Notes under the pieces: generated by a model | What the model was told of the DNA's origin: nothing | Seen by the model: only the letters and a program-made list of their open reading frames with translations | Databases searched by the model: none | Shown: positions 48,473-57,430 of the stretch, piece after piece | Layout: the number at the start of each line of letters is the position of its first letter | How positions within the stretch are numbered: position 1 is the first letter of the stretch | Position numbers and translations under genes: made by a program | From: Corynebacterium humireducens NBRC 106098 = DSM 45392 | GTDB taxonomy: Bacteria > Actinomycetota > Actinomycetes > Mycobacteriales > Mycobacteriaceae | Direction of reading: 5' to 3' | Assembly: GCF_000819445.1 (NCBI RefSeq) | Contig: NZ_CP005286.1 | Span: forward strand, 620,001-684,000 | DNA length: 64,000 nt

Positions 48473-51400
48473 CTAGACGAGCAGTCGGGTCAGGCGGTCC
48501 TCGACCGCGTCGGCCGCGGCCTTCGGGTCCGGGGTGACGATGTTCTGGGTGACGTGCACCTGCCTGCTGACACCGCCACCGTAGGGCCCGCCGGTGCCGC
48601 CGTTACCCTGGCGGATCACCGGCTCCGGGGTGGCATCGAGCCAGTCCACCAACCGTTCGAAGCTCTCGGTCTGCCGCGCGGACAGCACCCGCTCCGGTTC
48701 GAACGCCGTCTTGTGGAACCACCCCTGGCCTTCGCCCATGATCCCGCCGAGGTGGTAACCCCCGGCCCGGTCGTACCCGGCCGGCAACGAGCCGTAGGTC
48801 GCCATGGTGTACCGCATCGACGCTGCAGTGTTCGCCCGGGGGTCCCAGATGTTGTTCGGGAACCGCAGGTCACGCCATCGGGCGAACGTCGAGCCGATGA
48901 CCTGCATCAGCCCCTTCGACGGGTCGCCCCGCATAGCGTTGATGTCCCACAGGTTGATCGCCCTGGGGTCACCACCGGACTCCTGATTCATGCGGCGCAG
49001 CGTGTTCTGCAGCCAGGAGGCGGGGTGCCCGTACAAGCGCAGCAGCGCCGACACCATCGGCGCCCACTGCTCCACGTTGCCGCCCCCGCCGGTCATGGAG
49101 AACGACTTCTCGAACTCCTCCTCGGCCTTCTTCCGCACCGCGTTGTGCAGCTTGTCACCGATCTTCGGCGGCCACTGGTCCACAAGGCCACCACCCTTCG
49201 GGGCGTTCTTGATCGCGTCGGTGAGCTTCTTCTCGGCGTCACCGGCGAACATGGACATCCAGTCCATGTCGACATCCCATCCCGCGCCGTCGAAGCTGCT
49301 GGTCACGTTCCCCGGGGCGGGCAGGGGAACACGGCTGGCGACGTGCACGTGGTTGCGGTGCTGCGCGTTCGTGGCCGGCCCGTAGTTCAGGGGGCGGCCG
49401 TTCTTGATGTTCTGCCAGCCCCGCAGTGGGTAGTGGATGAGCTCGGCCAGCATCCGCCCGTAGTTCTGGTGGAAGAACCTCGCGGCGGCCTGCATGCCCG
49501 GGGTCGTGTCATATCCGTCGGAGAAGTCCACGGCCATGCCCGCGCCGTGCAGGTCCGGGGTGTTGCGGTAGGTGGAGGTGATGCTCATGCCGGGGAAGAA
49601 GCGGCGCACCAGGGCGGTGATGGAGGGGACGACGCCACCGCCGGCGAACCTGCCGAGGTACTTCTCGACGCCCTTGACACCACCCAGGCGGGCAGCGGCA
49701 TTCAGCCCGTCGATCTCGTGCGTGCCCAGCGCGCGGGTGACTTCCGGACGCATGATCGCCTCACCACCGGACAGGTCGACCGCAGCACCGGTGGCGGGGT
49801 TGATAAACCGATAGACGTCCTTGCCCGGGGTGTATCCCGGCAGCACGTCGTACACACCACCACGGTTGAACCGCACAGGGTAGGGGGACATCTTCGAGGT
49901 GCCCAGCAGGTCAGCCACGCTGTTCCACATCCCGACGACACCGTCGTTGAAGATCGACGTGATCGTGAACCGCACCGGCGTGGCCGTCAGGTCACGCATG
50001 CGGCTCATGTGCTGGCCCACCGCGTTCGCACCGTTGGCGAAAGCCCCCACCACGGTGGACAGGCCGCCGCGGATTCCTGCGAACGCCGGATCAATCGTCG
50101 ACACCTTCGCCTGCATGATGCCCGACGCCATGCTCGCCCACGCCGGGGTGATCTGCGACCCGGTGGCGGTGGCCACAGCCGCGGCGGTCGCCGCCATGTT
50201 CTGCTGCACCCCGGCCAGAGCCGGGGCGATGATCCTGCCCTGGGCCGTAGCCACACCAGCGGCCATGTCCGCCCACGCCGGGGTGATCACCCCCGCGGCC
50301 TGATCCACCGTCGTGGTCGCCGTGTCGGCCATGGTCTGCTGCAGGCCCACCAGAGCAGGGGACAGCGTGTCGTCGGTCGCCGCGACCACCGCGGCGGTCA
50401 TCGACTCCCACGCCCCACCATCCGGTGCGGCCGCCACCGTCGGCACCACCGCCGGCGACAGGCCACCCGTCGGAGTGGCAGCGTCCACGAGCCCGCCGGC
50501 AGCAGCACTGACCGCCGCCTGCATTCCGCCGATACCCTCGATCAGGCCTTCACCGATGTTCCGGCCGTACTCCGCGAACACCCTCGACGGTGAGGCGATG
50601 CCCATGCCCTCCTTGAACGCGTCCTTCGCCCACCCCGGCACGACGGACAGGAACGCATCCCGCATGGCCCCGGCCTTCGACTTCACACCAGAGATCAGAC
50701 CGTTGACGATGTCCGCACCAGCGTTGTACAGCCATGACCCGGCGTCACGGAACCAGGCGACGACGTTGTCCTTCCACCCCTTGATGGTGTCGGACAGTCG
50801 CTGGAACCCGCTGACCACCCAGTCGATCATCGGGGCGACGTACTCCTGCCATAGGCCGACAGCCGCGCGGCCAGTGGTAGTGAACCAGCCGATGACGACG
50901 GTGAGCATCGCCACCACCCGGTCCCGAAGCCAGACGAACCCGCCGACCACCGCGTCGACGACTGGTTGCCCATAGGAGGCCCACTGGACACCCAGCCAGG
51001 CAGTCACCTCGTTCCACTTCTCCGCGACCCAGTCCAGGCCGGCACGGACCCGATCACTCAGCCACGCGAACTTCTCGACGACCCAGTCCACGACCGGCTG
51101 GCCGTAGTTCGCCCACGCCAGGCCCAGACCCACCACGACGACGTTCCACAGGCCAGCAAGGTAGCGGAGGTACCAGGACACACCCGTCCACAGACCCCCG
51201 AACACCGCGACCACAGCGTCGATAACGGGCTGACCGTAGGCATCCCAGCCCGCGCGCAGCCCCTCGACCATGCCGGTCCAGGCGTCCCGAACCCACTGCG
51301 CCGCGTCTCGTACCGCGTCGACCACCGCGACGAACGCCCCGGCCAGCTTCTCCACCAGCCACGACACCACATCCGCGATGACACCGATCAGCGGGGCCAG

Positions 51401-53551
51401 GACGTTCTCCGCCAGCCACCCGATGACCTTCGCCACGACCTCCACGACCTTGGCGACCGCCAGCAGCGCCCCGATGAACAGACCAAGAGCGGCCAGCACG
51501 ACCCCACCGATCACAGCGCCGAGCACCTTCAAGATCGGTAGCAGAACCGGGGCCAGTGCCTTCACCACCTCCCACACGGTCTTCACGACCGCGCCGACGA
51601 CCTGGGCAAGGGACTGGAACACGGACCACAACGCACCGGCCACCGACCCCAGGGCAGACCACACGGCCGACCCCGTAGCCTCGAACACCCCCCGCATCAC
51701 GTCCCAGACCTGGGACACCACACCGGCGGCCTTCTCCCAGCCCTCCTGGACCGTGGTGATCGTGTCCATGATGAACCGAGCTGCCCCGGTACCGATCAAC
51801 TGCTCCAGCGCCCCGTAGCCACTGTCACCACCACGCAGGGCCGTCGTCAGCTCCTCCCACGCCTTACCAACGGTGTCCAGAGCGTCCTGCACCCATTCCA
51901 CCGCGGGCGCAGCAGCACTCTTGACCGACTCCCACAGCCCGATCCAGAAACCCCGGAACGCCTCCGACCGCTTCCACAGGATCACGAACCCCGCGACCAG
52001 GGCAGCAACCAACCCGATGACAATGCCCACCGGGCCAGTCGCCGCCCACACCGCAGCACCCAACGCCTTCAGGTGGACTCCCAGCGACATGACCAGCCCC
52101 ACAACACCCGGGGTAAACGCCAACGCCAACCCCGCCCCGAGAGCCTGAACCACACCAGCAGTCACCTCAGCAGCCCGGCCACCCTCCTCGAACCAGCCGA
52201 TCAGCCGCTTCAACGGAGCCACCGCCCCCTTGGTCACTGCGATACCGAACTCCACCGCCGCAGTCATCCCCGGGATGAACGGCTCCAGAATCGTCGCACC
52301 AAGGTTCTTGATCGCCGTCTGGAAGTTGCTCATCTTCGCCGGCAGGGTCTCACCCATCTCCTTCGCGAAGTCACCCATCCCGGCGTTGATCGCCCCGATC
52401 ACGTCCTCGAACGTGATCTTGCCTTCCTCACCGAGCTTCTTGACCTCCTCCACGCTCTTACCCATGTACTCGGCGACGTAGTTGTAGATGTTGATGCCCG
52501 CCTGCTGCAGCTGCATCGCATCCCCACCCATCAAGCGGCCGGCCGCGCTGATCTGCTGCAGCACCGCACCCACATCCGTGCCCGACCCCTGGGCCGCGGC
52601 CGACAGGTTGGTGAACGCCTTGATCGTGTCATCCATCGGGGTGCCCATCTTCACACCCGACTGGGCGAACATCGCCGAGTACTTCGCCGCGTCCGACAAC
52701 GACACACTCGTCCCGGTCACCTGGTCCGACAGCTTCGCCATCTGCGCTTCGGTCTGCTCCGAGGTCAATCCGATGTTCTTGAACATGATCTCGGCACGCT
52801 GCATGTCCATCAGCCGGTCGAACCCACCTTTGAGCATCGCCATCGGCCCCGCGACGGCCACGAGAGCCCCGGCGATGCCCGTGATCGCGGGTGGGATCCG
52901 CAGGGCTGCCTGCTCCGCCCCATGAAAACTGGTGGTCAGGTGGGTACGGATACTGCCCGCTGCACGGCCCGCAGCAGACGCCGCCTGACTGAGCACCCCC
53001 TGAACCCGCCCACTCATCCCCTGGAACGCAGTGGACGTGGCCTGCGCTGCCCGCGACGCATGGTCAGCAATCCCCCTCAGACTGCTTCCCGCCCCGCGCG
53101 CGGCCTGATCCGCAGCACTCGACACACCCCGCATGCCGGAGGCCATGCCACTGGCTGCCTGCTCACCGGATCGCGCACCAGCGGTACCGACCGTCCCCAA
53201 GCTCCGGGACGCACTCTCAGCCGCCCGCTCCGTCACCCGGGCCGCGGCCTGCGCCCCACTACCCAGGCCCGTGGCCACGGACTCACCAGCCCGCTGTGCA
53301 GCCTTCTCCACCGCAGGGAAACCGCGCTTACCGACTTGATCAACGGCCCGATCCGCGCGGTCAGCGCCATCCTCGACGTGCTTCCCGAGGGCATCACCCG
53401 CCTGCCGGGCACGCTTCTCGACGCCAGTGGGAAGGCGGTCGAGGATCTTGTCGATCTTCGACAGCGCCAGCTCCATCTTCTCGACGAGCACGTCAGAGAC
53501 CTGGCCGACATCAGCCTCGAACTTGATTGATGCCTTACCCACCTGAGTCAT
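48473..53551 (-). CDS. Tape measure protein with M15-like peptidase and lytic transglycosylase domains
   Basis: 1,692 aa from MTQVGKASIKFEADVG (an ATG three codons upstream is possible; the longer in-frame extension is not phage-like). N-terminal coiled coil, TP901-type core near 250-450 (SDAAKYSAMFAQSGVKMG, LQQISAAGRLMGGDAMQLQQ), repeated hydrophobic helices, and repeats around AAVVAATDDTLSPAL. Near 1310-1415 a zinc-peptidase-like domain (TSTYRNTPDLHGAGMAVDF ... HRNHVHVAS). Near 1497-1587 an SLT domain (MNQESGGDPRAINLWD, KGLMQVIGSTF). It sets tail length and opens peptidoglycan at DNA injection. Confidence 0.95.
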   Translation of the reverse strand: MTQVGKASIKFEADVGQVSDVLVEKMELALSKIDKILDRLPTGVEKRARQAGDALGKHVEDGADRADRAVDQVGKRGFPAVEKAAQRAGESVATGLGSGAQAAARVTERAAESASRSLGTVGTAGARSGEQAASGMASGMRGVSSAADQAARGAGSSLRGIADHASRAAQATSTAFQGMSGRVQGVLSQAASAAGRAAGSIRTHLTTSFHGAEQAALRIPPAITGIAGALVAVAGPMAMLKGGFDRLMDMQRAEIMFKNIGLTSEQTEAQMAKLSDQVTGTSVSLSDAAKYSAMFAQSGVKMGTPMDDTIKAFTNLSAAAQGSGTDVGAVLQQISAAGRLMGGDAMQLQQAGINIYNYVAEYMGKSVEEVKKLGEEGKITFEDVIGAINAGMGDFAKEMGETLPAKMSNFQTAIKNLGATILEPFIPGMTAAVEFGIAVTKGAVAPLKRLIGWFEEGGRAAEVTAGVVQALGAGLALAFTPGVVGLVMSLGVHLKALGAAVWAATGPVGIVIGLVAALVAGFVILWKRSEAFRGFWIGLWESVKSAAAPAVEWVQDALDTVGKAWEELTTALRGGDSGYGALEQLIGTGAARFIMDTITTVQEGWEKAAGVVSQVWDVMRGVFEATGSAVWSALGSVAGALWSVFQSLAQVVGAVVKTVWEVVKALAPVLLPILKVLGAVIGGVVLAALGLFIGALLAVAKVVEVVAKVIGWLAENVLAPLIGVIADVVSWLVEKLAGAFVAVVDAVRDAAQWVRDAWTGMVEGLRAGWDAYGQPVIDAVVAVFGGLWTGVSWYLRYLAGLWNVVVVGLGLAWANYGQPVVDWVVEKFAWLSDRVRAGLDWVAEKWNEVTAWLGVQWASYGQPVVDAVVGGFVWLRDRVVAMLTVVIGWFTTTGRAAVGLWQEYVAPMIDWVVSGFQRLSDTIKGWKDNVVAWFRDAGSWLYNAGADIVNGLISGVKSKAGAMRDAFLSVVPGWAKDAFKEGMGIASPSRVFAEYGRNIGEGLIEGIGGMQAAVSAAAGGLVDAATPTGGLSPAVVPTVAAAPDGGAWESMTAAVVAATDDTLSPALVGLQQTMADTATTTVDQAAGVITPAWADMAAGVATAQGRIIAPALAGVQQNMAATAAAVATATGSQITPAWASMASGIMQAKVSTIDPAFAGIRGGLSTVVGAFANGANAVGQHMSRMRDLTATPVRFTITSIFNDGVVGMWNSVADLLGTSKMSPYPVRFNRGGVYDVLPGYTPGKDVYRFINPATGAAVDLSGGEAIMRPEVTRALGTHEIDGLNAAARLGGVKGVEKYLGRFAGGGVVPSITALVRRFFPGMSITSTYRNTPDLHGAGMAVDFSDGYDTTPGMQAAARFFHQNYGRMLAELIHYPLRGWQNIKNGRPLNYGPATNAQHRNHVHVASRVPLPAPGNVTSSFDGAGWDVDMDWMSMFAGDAEKKLTDAIKNAPKGGGLVDQWPPKIGDKLHNAVRKKAEEEFEKSFSMTGGGGNVEQWAPMVSALLRLYGHPASWLQNTLRRMNQESGGDPRAINLWDINAMRGDPSKGLMQVIGSTFARWRDLRFPNNIWDPRANTAASMRYTMATYGSLPAGYDRAGGYHLGGIMGEGQGWFHKTAFEPERVLSARQTESFERLVDWLDATPEPVIRQGNGGTGGPYGGGVSRQVHVTQNIVTPDPKAAADAVEDRLTRLLV

Positions 53552-53596
53552 GAACAACATGCTGCCGAGCAAGGGTGACAGCATTAGGCTGTCGGC

Positions 53597-53713
53597 ATGA
53601 CCACACCCGACGACTTTGACGATCAGGCAGATGTTCTCGAGCGAGCCGAACGGGCTGCGCATGTTCGCGGGCGTCCACAGCACGAGTGGTGGGACGAACT
53701 TGATCGACTCCAG
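53597..53713 (+). pseudogene. Accessory gene, 5' part, interrupted by IS256-family element
   Basis: ATG MTTPDDFDDQADVLERAERA... 39 codons to DELDRLQ, then the IS. Continues at 55176 in the same frame after removal of one copy of the target duplication. TAGGCT lies six bases before the ATG, so it may be leaderless. Transcribed against the late genes. Confidence 0.8.
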
Positions 53714-55166
53714 GGGTCAAGTCCGCGGGAGTGGTGTATCTGCCTTTCGATAAAACAAGCAGCATGACGGTGTCAGGGACCGGCACGAGCCCGATGGTGA
53801 GACTGGCTCATGCGACCTCCTGAGTGGCTTCGCCGGCATCGATGAGGTGGGCAGCCATCATCGCCTTCGTCTGCTCCAGGCTCGTCAGCGACATGTAGCG
53901 CTTCTGCTGGATCCAATCATCGTGCTGCTCCGCCAACACGGCACCCACGAGGCGGACCACGGCCTCGCGGTTGGGGAAGATCCCGACGACGTCGGTGCGC
54001 CGGCGGATCTCCCGGTTGAGCCTTTCGGTCGGGTTGTTCGACCACACCTTCGTCCACACCGCCTTCGGGGCGTGGGTGAAAGCCAGCAGCTCGTCGAGGG
54101 ACTCCTCGAGGTAGTCCGCGACATGCGGGAACTTCTGCTCACAGAAGCCCACCACCTCCCGTGCCTGATCCCACACAGCCTGGGCATCGGGTTGCTGGAA
54201 GATCGTCTGAAACATCGCCGACAACGTCGGCCACTGCGTCTTGGGCACCAGCCCGGAGAGGTTCTTAGCGAAGTGCGTGCGGCACCGCTGCCAGGAGGCG
54301 TTGGGCAGCACCTCGCCGATGGCGTGCTGGATCCCCAGGTGCGCGTCGCTGGTGACCAGGTACACCTGGTCCAGGCCCCGGGCCTTGAGATCGCGGAAGA
54401 AACCGGTCCAGGAGGCCACCGACTCCGAGGTGGCGACCTGCATACCGAGTAGTTCCCGATAGCCTTCGGCATTGACGCCGGTGGCCAGCAGGACGGAGGT
54501 CTTGACCACCCGCCCGCCTTCACGGACCTTCATGGTCAACGCGTCGCAGGAAACATACAGATACGGGCCAGAATCCAACGGGCGGGTCCGGAAATCCTCC
54601 ACCATCTGATCAAGATCTTTGGCCATCTCTGAGACCTGTGATTTCGAGAGATTGTTGATCCCCAAGCTGGCGACCAGGTCGTTCATCCTGCGGGTCGACA
54701 CGCCTTTGAGGTAGCAGGTGGCGATCACGGTGGTCAGGGCCCGTTCGGCCCGGGTGCGTCGTTCCAGCAGCCAGTCCGGGAAGAAGGAACCGGTGCGTAG
54801 TTTCGGCACGGCGACGTCGATGGTGCCGACTCTGGTGTCGAGGTCTCGGTGGCGGTAGCCGTTGCGGACGTTGGTGCGGGACTCGGATGTGGTGGCGTAA
54901 TCGGCGCCGCAGATCTGGTCGGCCTGGGTGGACAGGATCTGGTTGATGAAATTCTGCAGCATCTGTCTCATCAGGTCCGGGGAGGCTTGAGACAGTAGGT
55001 CGTCGAGGTAGGTGGTCGGGTCGATATGATGGGGGCCAGCGGCCATCGTGGGTTGTCCCTTTCGAGGAGATGTAGGAGTTGATTCGAAAGGTACTGCGGT
55101 GGTCGCCCACATCTTCCATGGGGTCCTCACCGGCAGTTACAGATACACCACGCTAACGGACGTCAC
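53714..55166 (-). mobile_element. IS256-family insertion sequence
   Basis: About 1,453 bp. Flanked by CGACTCCAG on both sides (53705-53713 and 55167-55175), a nine-base target duplication as expected for IS256. The ends share GTCCG...GTGGTGTATCTG as imperfect inverted repeats. One mutator-type transposase gene. Confidence 0.92.
53808..55046 (-). CDS. IS256-family (mutator) transposase
   Basis: 412 aa from MAAGPHHIDPTTYL (AAAGGGA upstream). DDE features: YLYVSCDALTMKVREGG (first Asp), YLVTSDAHLGIQHAI (second Asp), and the C-terminal Glu in WSNNPTERLNREIRRRTDVVGIFPN. Complete and probably active. A longer in-frame N-terminus exists but lies in the inverted-repeat region. Confidence 0.95.
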   Translation of the reverse strand: MAAGPHHIDPTTYLDDLLSQASPDLMRQMLQNFINQILSTQADQICGADYATTSESRTNVRNGYRHRDLDTRVGTIDVAVPKLRTGSFFPDWLLERRTRAERALTTVIATCYLKGVSTRRMNDLVASLGINNLSKSQVSEMAKDLDQMVEDFRTRPLDSGPYLYVSCDALTMKVREGGRVVKTSVLLATGVNAEGYRELLGMQVATSESVASWTGFFRDLKARGLDQVYLVTSDAHLGIQHAIGEVLPNASWQRCRTHFAKNLSGLVPKTQWPTLSAMFQTIFQQPDAQAVWDQAREVVGFCEQKFPHVADYLEESLDELLAFTHAPKAVWTKVWSNNPTERLNREIRRRTDVVGIFPNREAVVRLVGAVLAEQHDDWIQQKRYMSLTSLEQTKAMMAAHLIDAGEATQEVA

Positions 55167-55175
55167 CGACTCCAG

Positions 55176-55451
55176 GCGGCAGGCGACCTGGCAAGCTCAG
55201 AGACCTTGCTCGAAGAGATGCGTGACGCTGTGGAGCGAAGCTCAGAAATCGCGGGCTGGGGCATCCCATTTGCCCCGACACAGGGGCTGGTAGCGATCTA
55301 TCTGCATCAACAGGATGTTTCTTCGGCCAAGGCAGCCCTCGAGCGATACTTGGCTGCGGTCGATCGTTACCGCAAGCACGAGCCTGTCGGGGGAGACACC
55401 GGCGTTAGACGGGCCCACGAGTGGCTGGCGGTAATCAGATCCCGGGAGTGA
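55176..55451 (+). pseudogene. Accessory gene, 3' part, interrupted by IS256-family element
   Basis: 91 codons: AAGDLASSETLLEEMRDAVE, IAGWGIPFAPTQGLVAIYLH, SSAKAALERYLAAVDRYRKH, ending WLAVIRSRE. Together with the 39 codons before the element it makes a 130-aa acidic, helical, TPR-like protein. Function unknown. A plus-strand gene inside the late region, likely a moron. The 128-base stretch 55452-55579 after it shows nothing recognisable. Confidence 0.8.
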
Positions 55452-55579
55452 AATTGAGTCGGACTGCCACACGGTAGTGAATGGAGCTCTCGTTTTCCTA
55501 CATGAAACCGGAATACCCGCAGGTCACTTCTCCTCAGCGAACCTGAAAACAAGCAAGTCGTCGACGGTGAACTGCGAAA

Positions 55580-56221
55580 TCACGCTTCCTCGCGGCCGCT
55601 GCCATCTTCCTTCGAGGCAGGCTTCCACCGGGCTTGGTTCACCGGACGGATCAGCACGCCGGCACCGCTGAGGAAGCCGAGAACACCCATCGCAATGGCG
55701 AATGGAGTGTTCCCGATCAGTGCCAAGCCGACAGCGGACAACAGAAACAGGACAGCCAAGACAGTGAACATCCACTGGCCTCGGCGAACTGCATAGGCAT
55801 CTTCCCGGATCGAAGAAGCCAGCGCATTGTTGACCTCAGCGTTGGAAAGCGTCGCTGCGTTCGCTGCATCCGCCGACTTCTCCGCCATCGCCACAATGCG
55901 ATTCGCCAGCCCCGGTTCAATCTGGTCGTACTCCAGAAGTTCTCGAGGCTCAGGAAGTGGGGCGATCCGAGTCACGGCCATCACTTGATGAGCGATCTCT
56001 TCCCTTACCGCCTGGTCGAGCAGTTCGCCTTCTAGCGCATGGTCTTCCGCTGCGTGTCCATAGCTGTTCGCAGGAACCGTCCCGTCTGCCCCCAAGCCTT
56101 CTGCACGTTCTCCATCGGGTCGTGCACTCGGGCCGCGTGAATCACTCGACCGTCGCTCGAGCGAGCGATCACGCGACGGCCCTCCGTCGCCTTCGGCATG
56201 ATTGGTGTGCTCATCGGTCAT
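55580..56221 (-). CDS. DUF2335-like membrane protein, probable moron
   Basis: 213 aa, ATG just after AGGAGG. A disordered charged N-terminus (residues 1-60) precedes the DUF2335 pattern IAPLPEPRELLEYDQIEPGL then ANRIVAMAEKSADAA. Two C-terminal membrane helices follow (about 148-166 and 172-190, FTVLAVLFLLSAVGLALIGN, FAIAMGVLGFLSGAGVLI). Placed between tail-chaperone and tape-measure genes, where no membrane protein is expected, and preceded by a 161-base gap with operator-like repeats. Possibly a lysogenic conversion or superinfection-exclusion gene. Confidence 0.75.
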   Translation of the reverse strand: MTDEHTNHAEGDGGPSRDRSLERRSSDSRGPSARPDGERAEGLGADGTVPANSYGHAAEDHALEGELLDQAVREEIAHQVMAVTRIAPLPEPRELLEYDQIEPGLANRIVAMAEKSADAANAATLSNAEVNNALASSIREDAYAVRRGQWMFTVLAVLFLLSAVGLALIGNTPFAIAMGVLGFLSGAGVLIRPVNQARWKPASKEDGSGREEA

Positions 56222-56335
56222 CACTCCTCCTTATCGAGACCATGCTGTTGGCAATTCACAGGACAGATTCAGTACCAAGCTCACAGGCTATGGTGCCTCG
56301 ATTATGCCACCAGAAACCGCGAGAATCACTACGTC

Positions 56336-56364
56336 TTGCAACAAGATACAACATCCTGCAACAA
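56336..56364. repeat. Two direct TGCAACAAG repeats, 20 bp apart, upstream of the DUF2335 gene
   Basis: TGCAACAAG at 56336-56344 and again at 56356-56364, two helical turns apart, in an AT-richer gap. Downstream on the minus strand GTGATT-17-CATAAT is a promoter candidate. Position suits an activator or repressor acting on a private promoter of the DUF2335 gene. Confidence 0.5.
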
Positions 56365-56382
56365 GTTTCGGGGTTCCGAGGC

Positions 56383-56892
56383 CTAGAATAGCCCGTCGAG
56401 CTCGGCTCCGTCTTCCCACCCAGGTGGAGGCCCCGCGGTGGAGGTATCCCGGCGGTACAGGTCACGAAGGAAACGCTCCCGATCCTCCTGCTTCTCCATG
56501 CTGTCCAGCAGCATCACCTCCACGACGTCGAGAAGTGCCGTCAGCGACGGCAGGGACCGCAACGGGTCGGGAATGCCCTTGTCGATCAGACGGCCGCGAA
56601 TAGTGGACCACTGGGTGACCGTCGTGCGGCACAACCCCACGGTCGAGCGCCACGGCCGGGCAGTACCCACCTCGAGGACGGCGCCCACCAGGTCGAGAAC
56701 ATCAGGCTCACCGTCCATGTCGGCAACGACGTCGACCACCGCTGCCGTATCGAGACCCGCGGATTCGAGGACGGCCACGCAGGACGGCATGTAGTCCGCC
56801 GGGTCGGATGACGCGAGGCGGGCGACGTGCCCCGCGGCGGTAGGGGGCAACTCCTGCGGATCCCACCATCGGCCTGCCCATTCGACGGTCAC
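56383..56892 (-). CDS. Tail assembly chaperone, distal (GT-like) partner
   Basis: 169 aa, GTG with GAGG seven bases upstream. Second of the two small genes normally found before the tape measure. Helical (TVEWAGRWWDPQELPPTAAG, SLPSLTALLDVVEVMLLDSM, ERFLRDLYRRD). It lies in the same reading frame as the preceding gene, separated only by UGA and seven sense codons, unlike the usual -1 frameshift arrangement. Assigned from position and composition. Confidence 0.7.
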   Translation of the reverse strand: MTVEWAGRWWDPQELPPTAAGHVARLASSDPADYMPSCVAVLESAGLDTAAVVDVVADMDGEPDVLDLVGAVLEVGTARPWRSTVGLCRTTVTQWSTIRGRLIDKGIPDPLRSLPSLTALLDVVEVMLLDSMEKQEDRERFLRDLYRRDTSTAGPPPGWEDGAELDGLF

Positions 56893-56913
56893 CTCACTAC
56901 CTCGGCAAGAGCA

Positions 56914-57393
56914 TCAGCGGCGCGGACCGTTCTTCGGGGCCTTCGCCTCAGCACTATCCGCTGCCACGTCGATGACGTGGTTCATCAGGTCGCCGAACTC
57001 ATCGTCACCGAACTCGTCGGCAGGGTCGGACATGCGCTCGAGAAGACTGTCGAAGGACTCCTCCAGCAGGTGGAATGACAGGAACTGCTGCATGGTCCGC
57101 ATCATCAGCTCACCGTTGCGACGGTTGGCGGTGCCCAGGCCGAAGGCCATCAGCGCGGCCGGCTTCGGGACGTGGAACTGGAACACCGTGCCGGCGACGG
57201 TGGCCTCGTGAACCTTGGACACCTCAACGGACGTGTCAGGGGCGCCAGGGTCGATGATCTCGACGGCGGGTTCAGTGGGGGAGTGCTGGCGTGCTTCGAG
57301 CTCAGCAATCCGGGCGCGCATGGCGGCGACGTCCTCAGGATCGTTCCGGTTCGCGTCGGCGTCGAAAGCGACGCTGGAGTCAGGCTGGTGCAT
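56914..57393 (-). CDS. Tail assembly chaperone, proximal (G-like)
   Basis: 159 aa, AAAGGAA before the ATG. Acidic, with VAGTVFQFHVPKPAALMAFGL and RNGELMMRTMQQFLSFHLLE, typical of actinophage tail assembly chaperones (small tail protein preceding the tape measure). Coats the tape measure during tail polymerisation. Confidence 0.75.
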   Translation of the reverse strand: MHQPDSSVAFDADANRNDPEDVAAMRARIAELEARQHSPTEPAVEIIDPGAPDTSVEVSKVHEATVAGTVFQFHVPKPAALMAFGLGTANRRNGELMMRTMQQFLSFHLLEESFDSLLERMSDPADEFGDDEFGDLMNHVIDVAADSAEAKAPKNGPRR

Positions 57394-57430
57394 GGCGTGG
57401 TTCCTTTCTCGGGGATGGATAGTGGGGAGG

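Noticed and set aside
48554..50593. 679-codon plus-strand open frame inside the tape-measure gene
   Set aside because: Shadow of the tape measure; His/Arg/Gly-rich with no domain and no ribosome binding site.
53552..53683. 44-codon N-terminal extension of the tape measure
   Set aside because: It reads through the divergent accessory gene and its promoter; MTQVGKASIKFEADVG is a typical tape-measure start.
55477..55671. 64-codon plus-strand open frame after the IS256-split gene
   Set aside because: Overlaps the end of the DUF2335 gene, has no ribosome binding site and no protein-like pattern.
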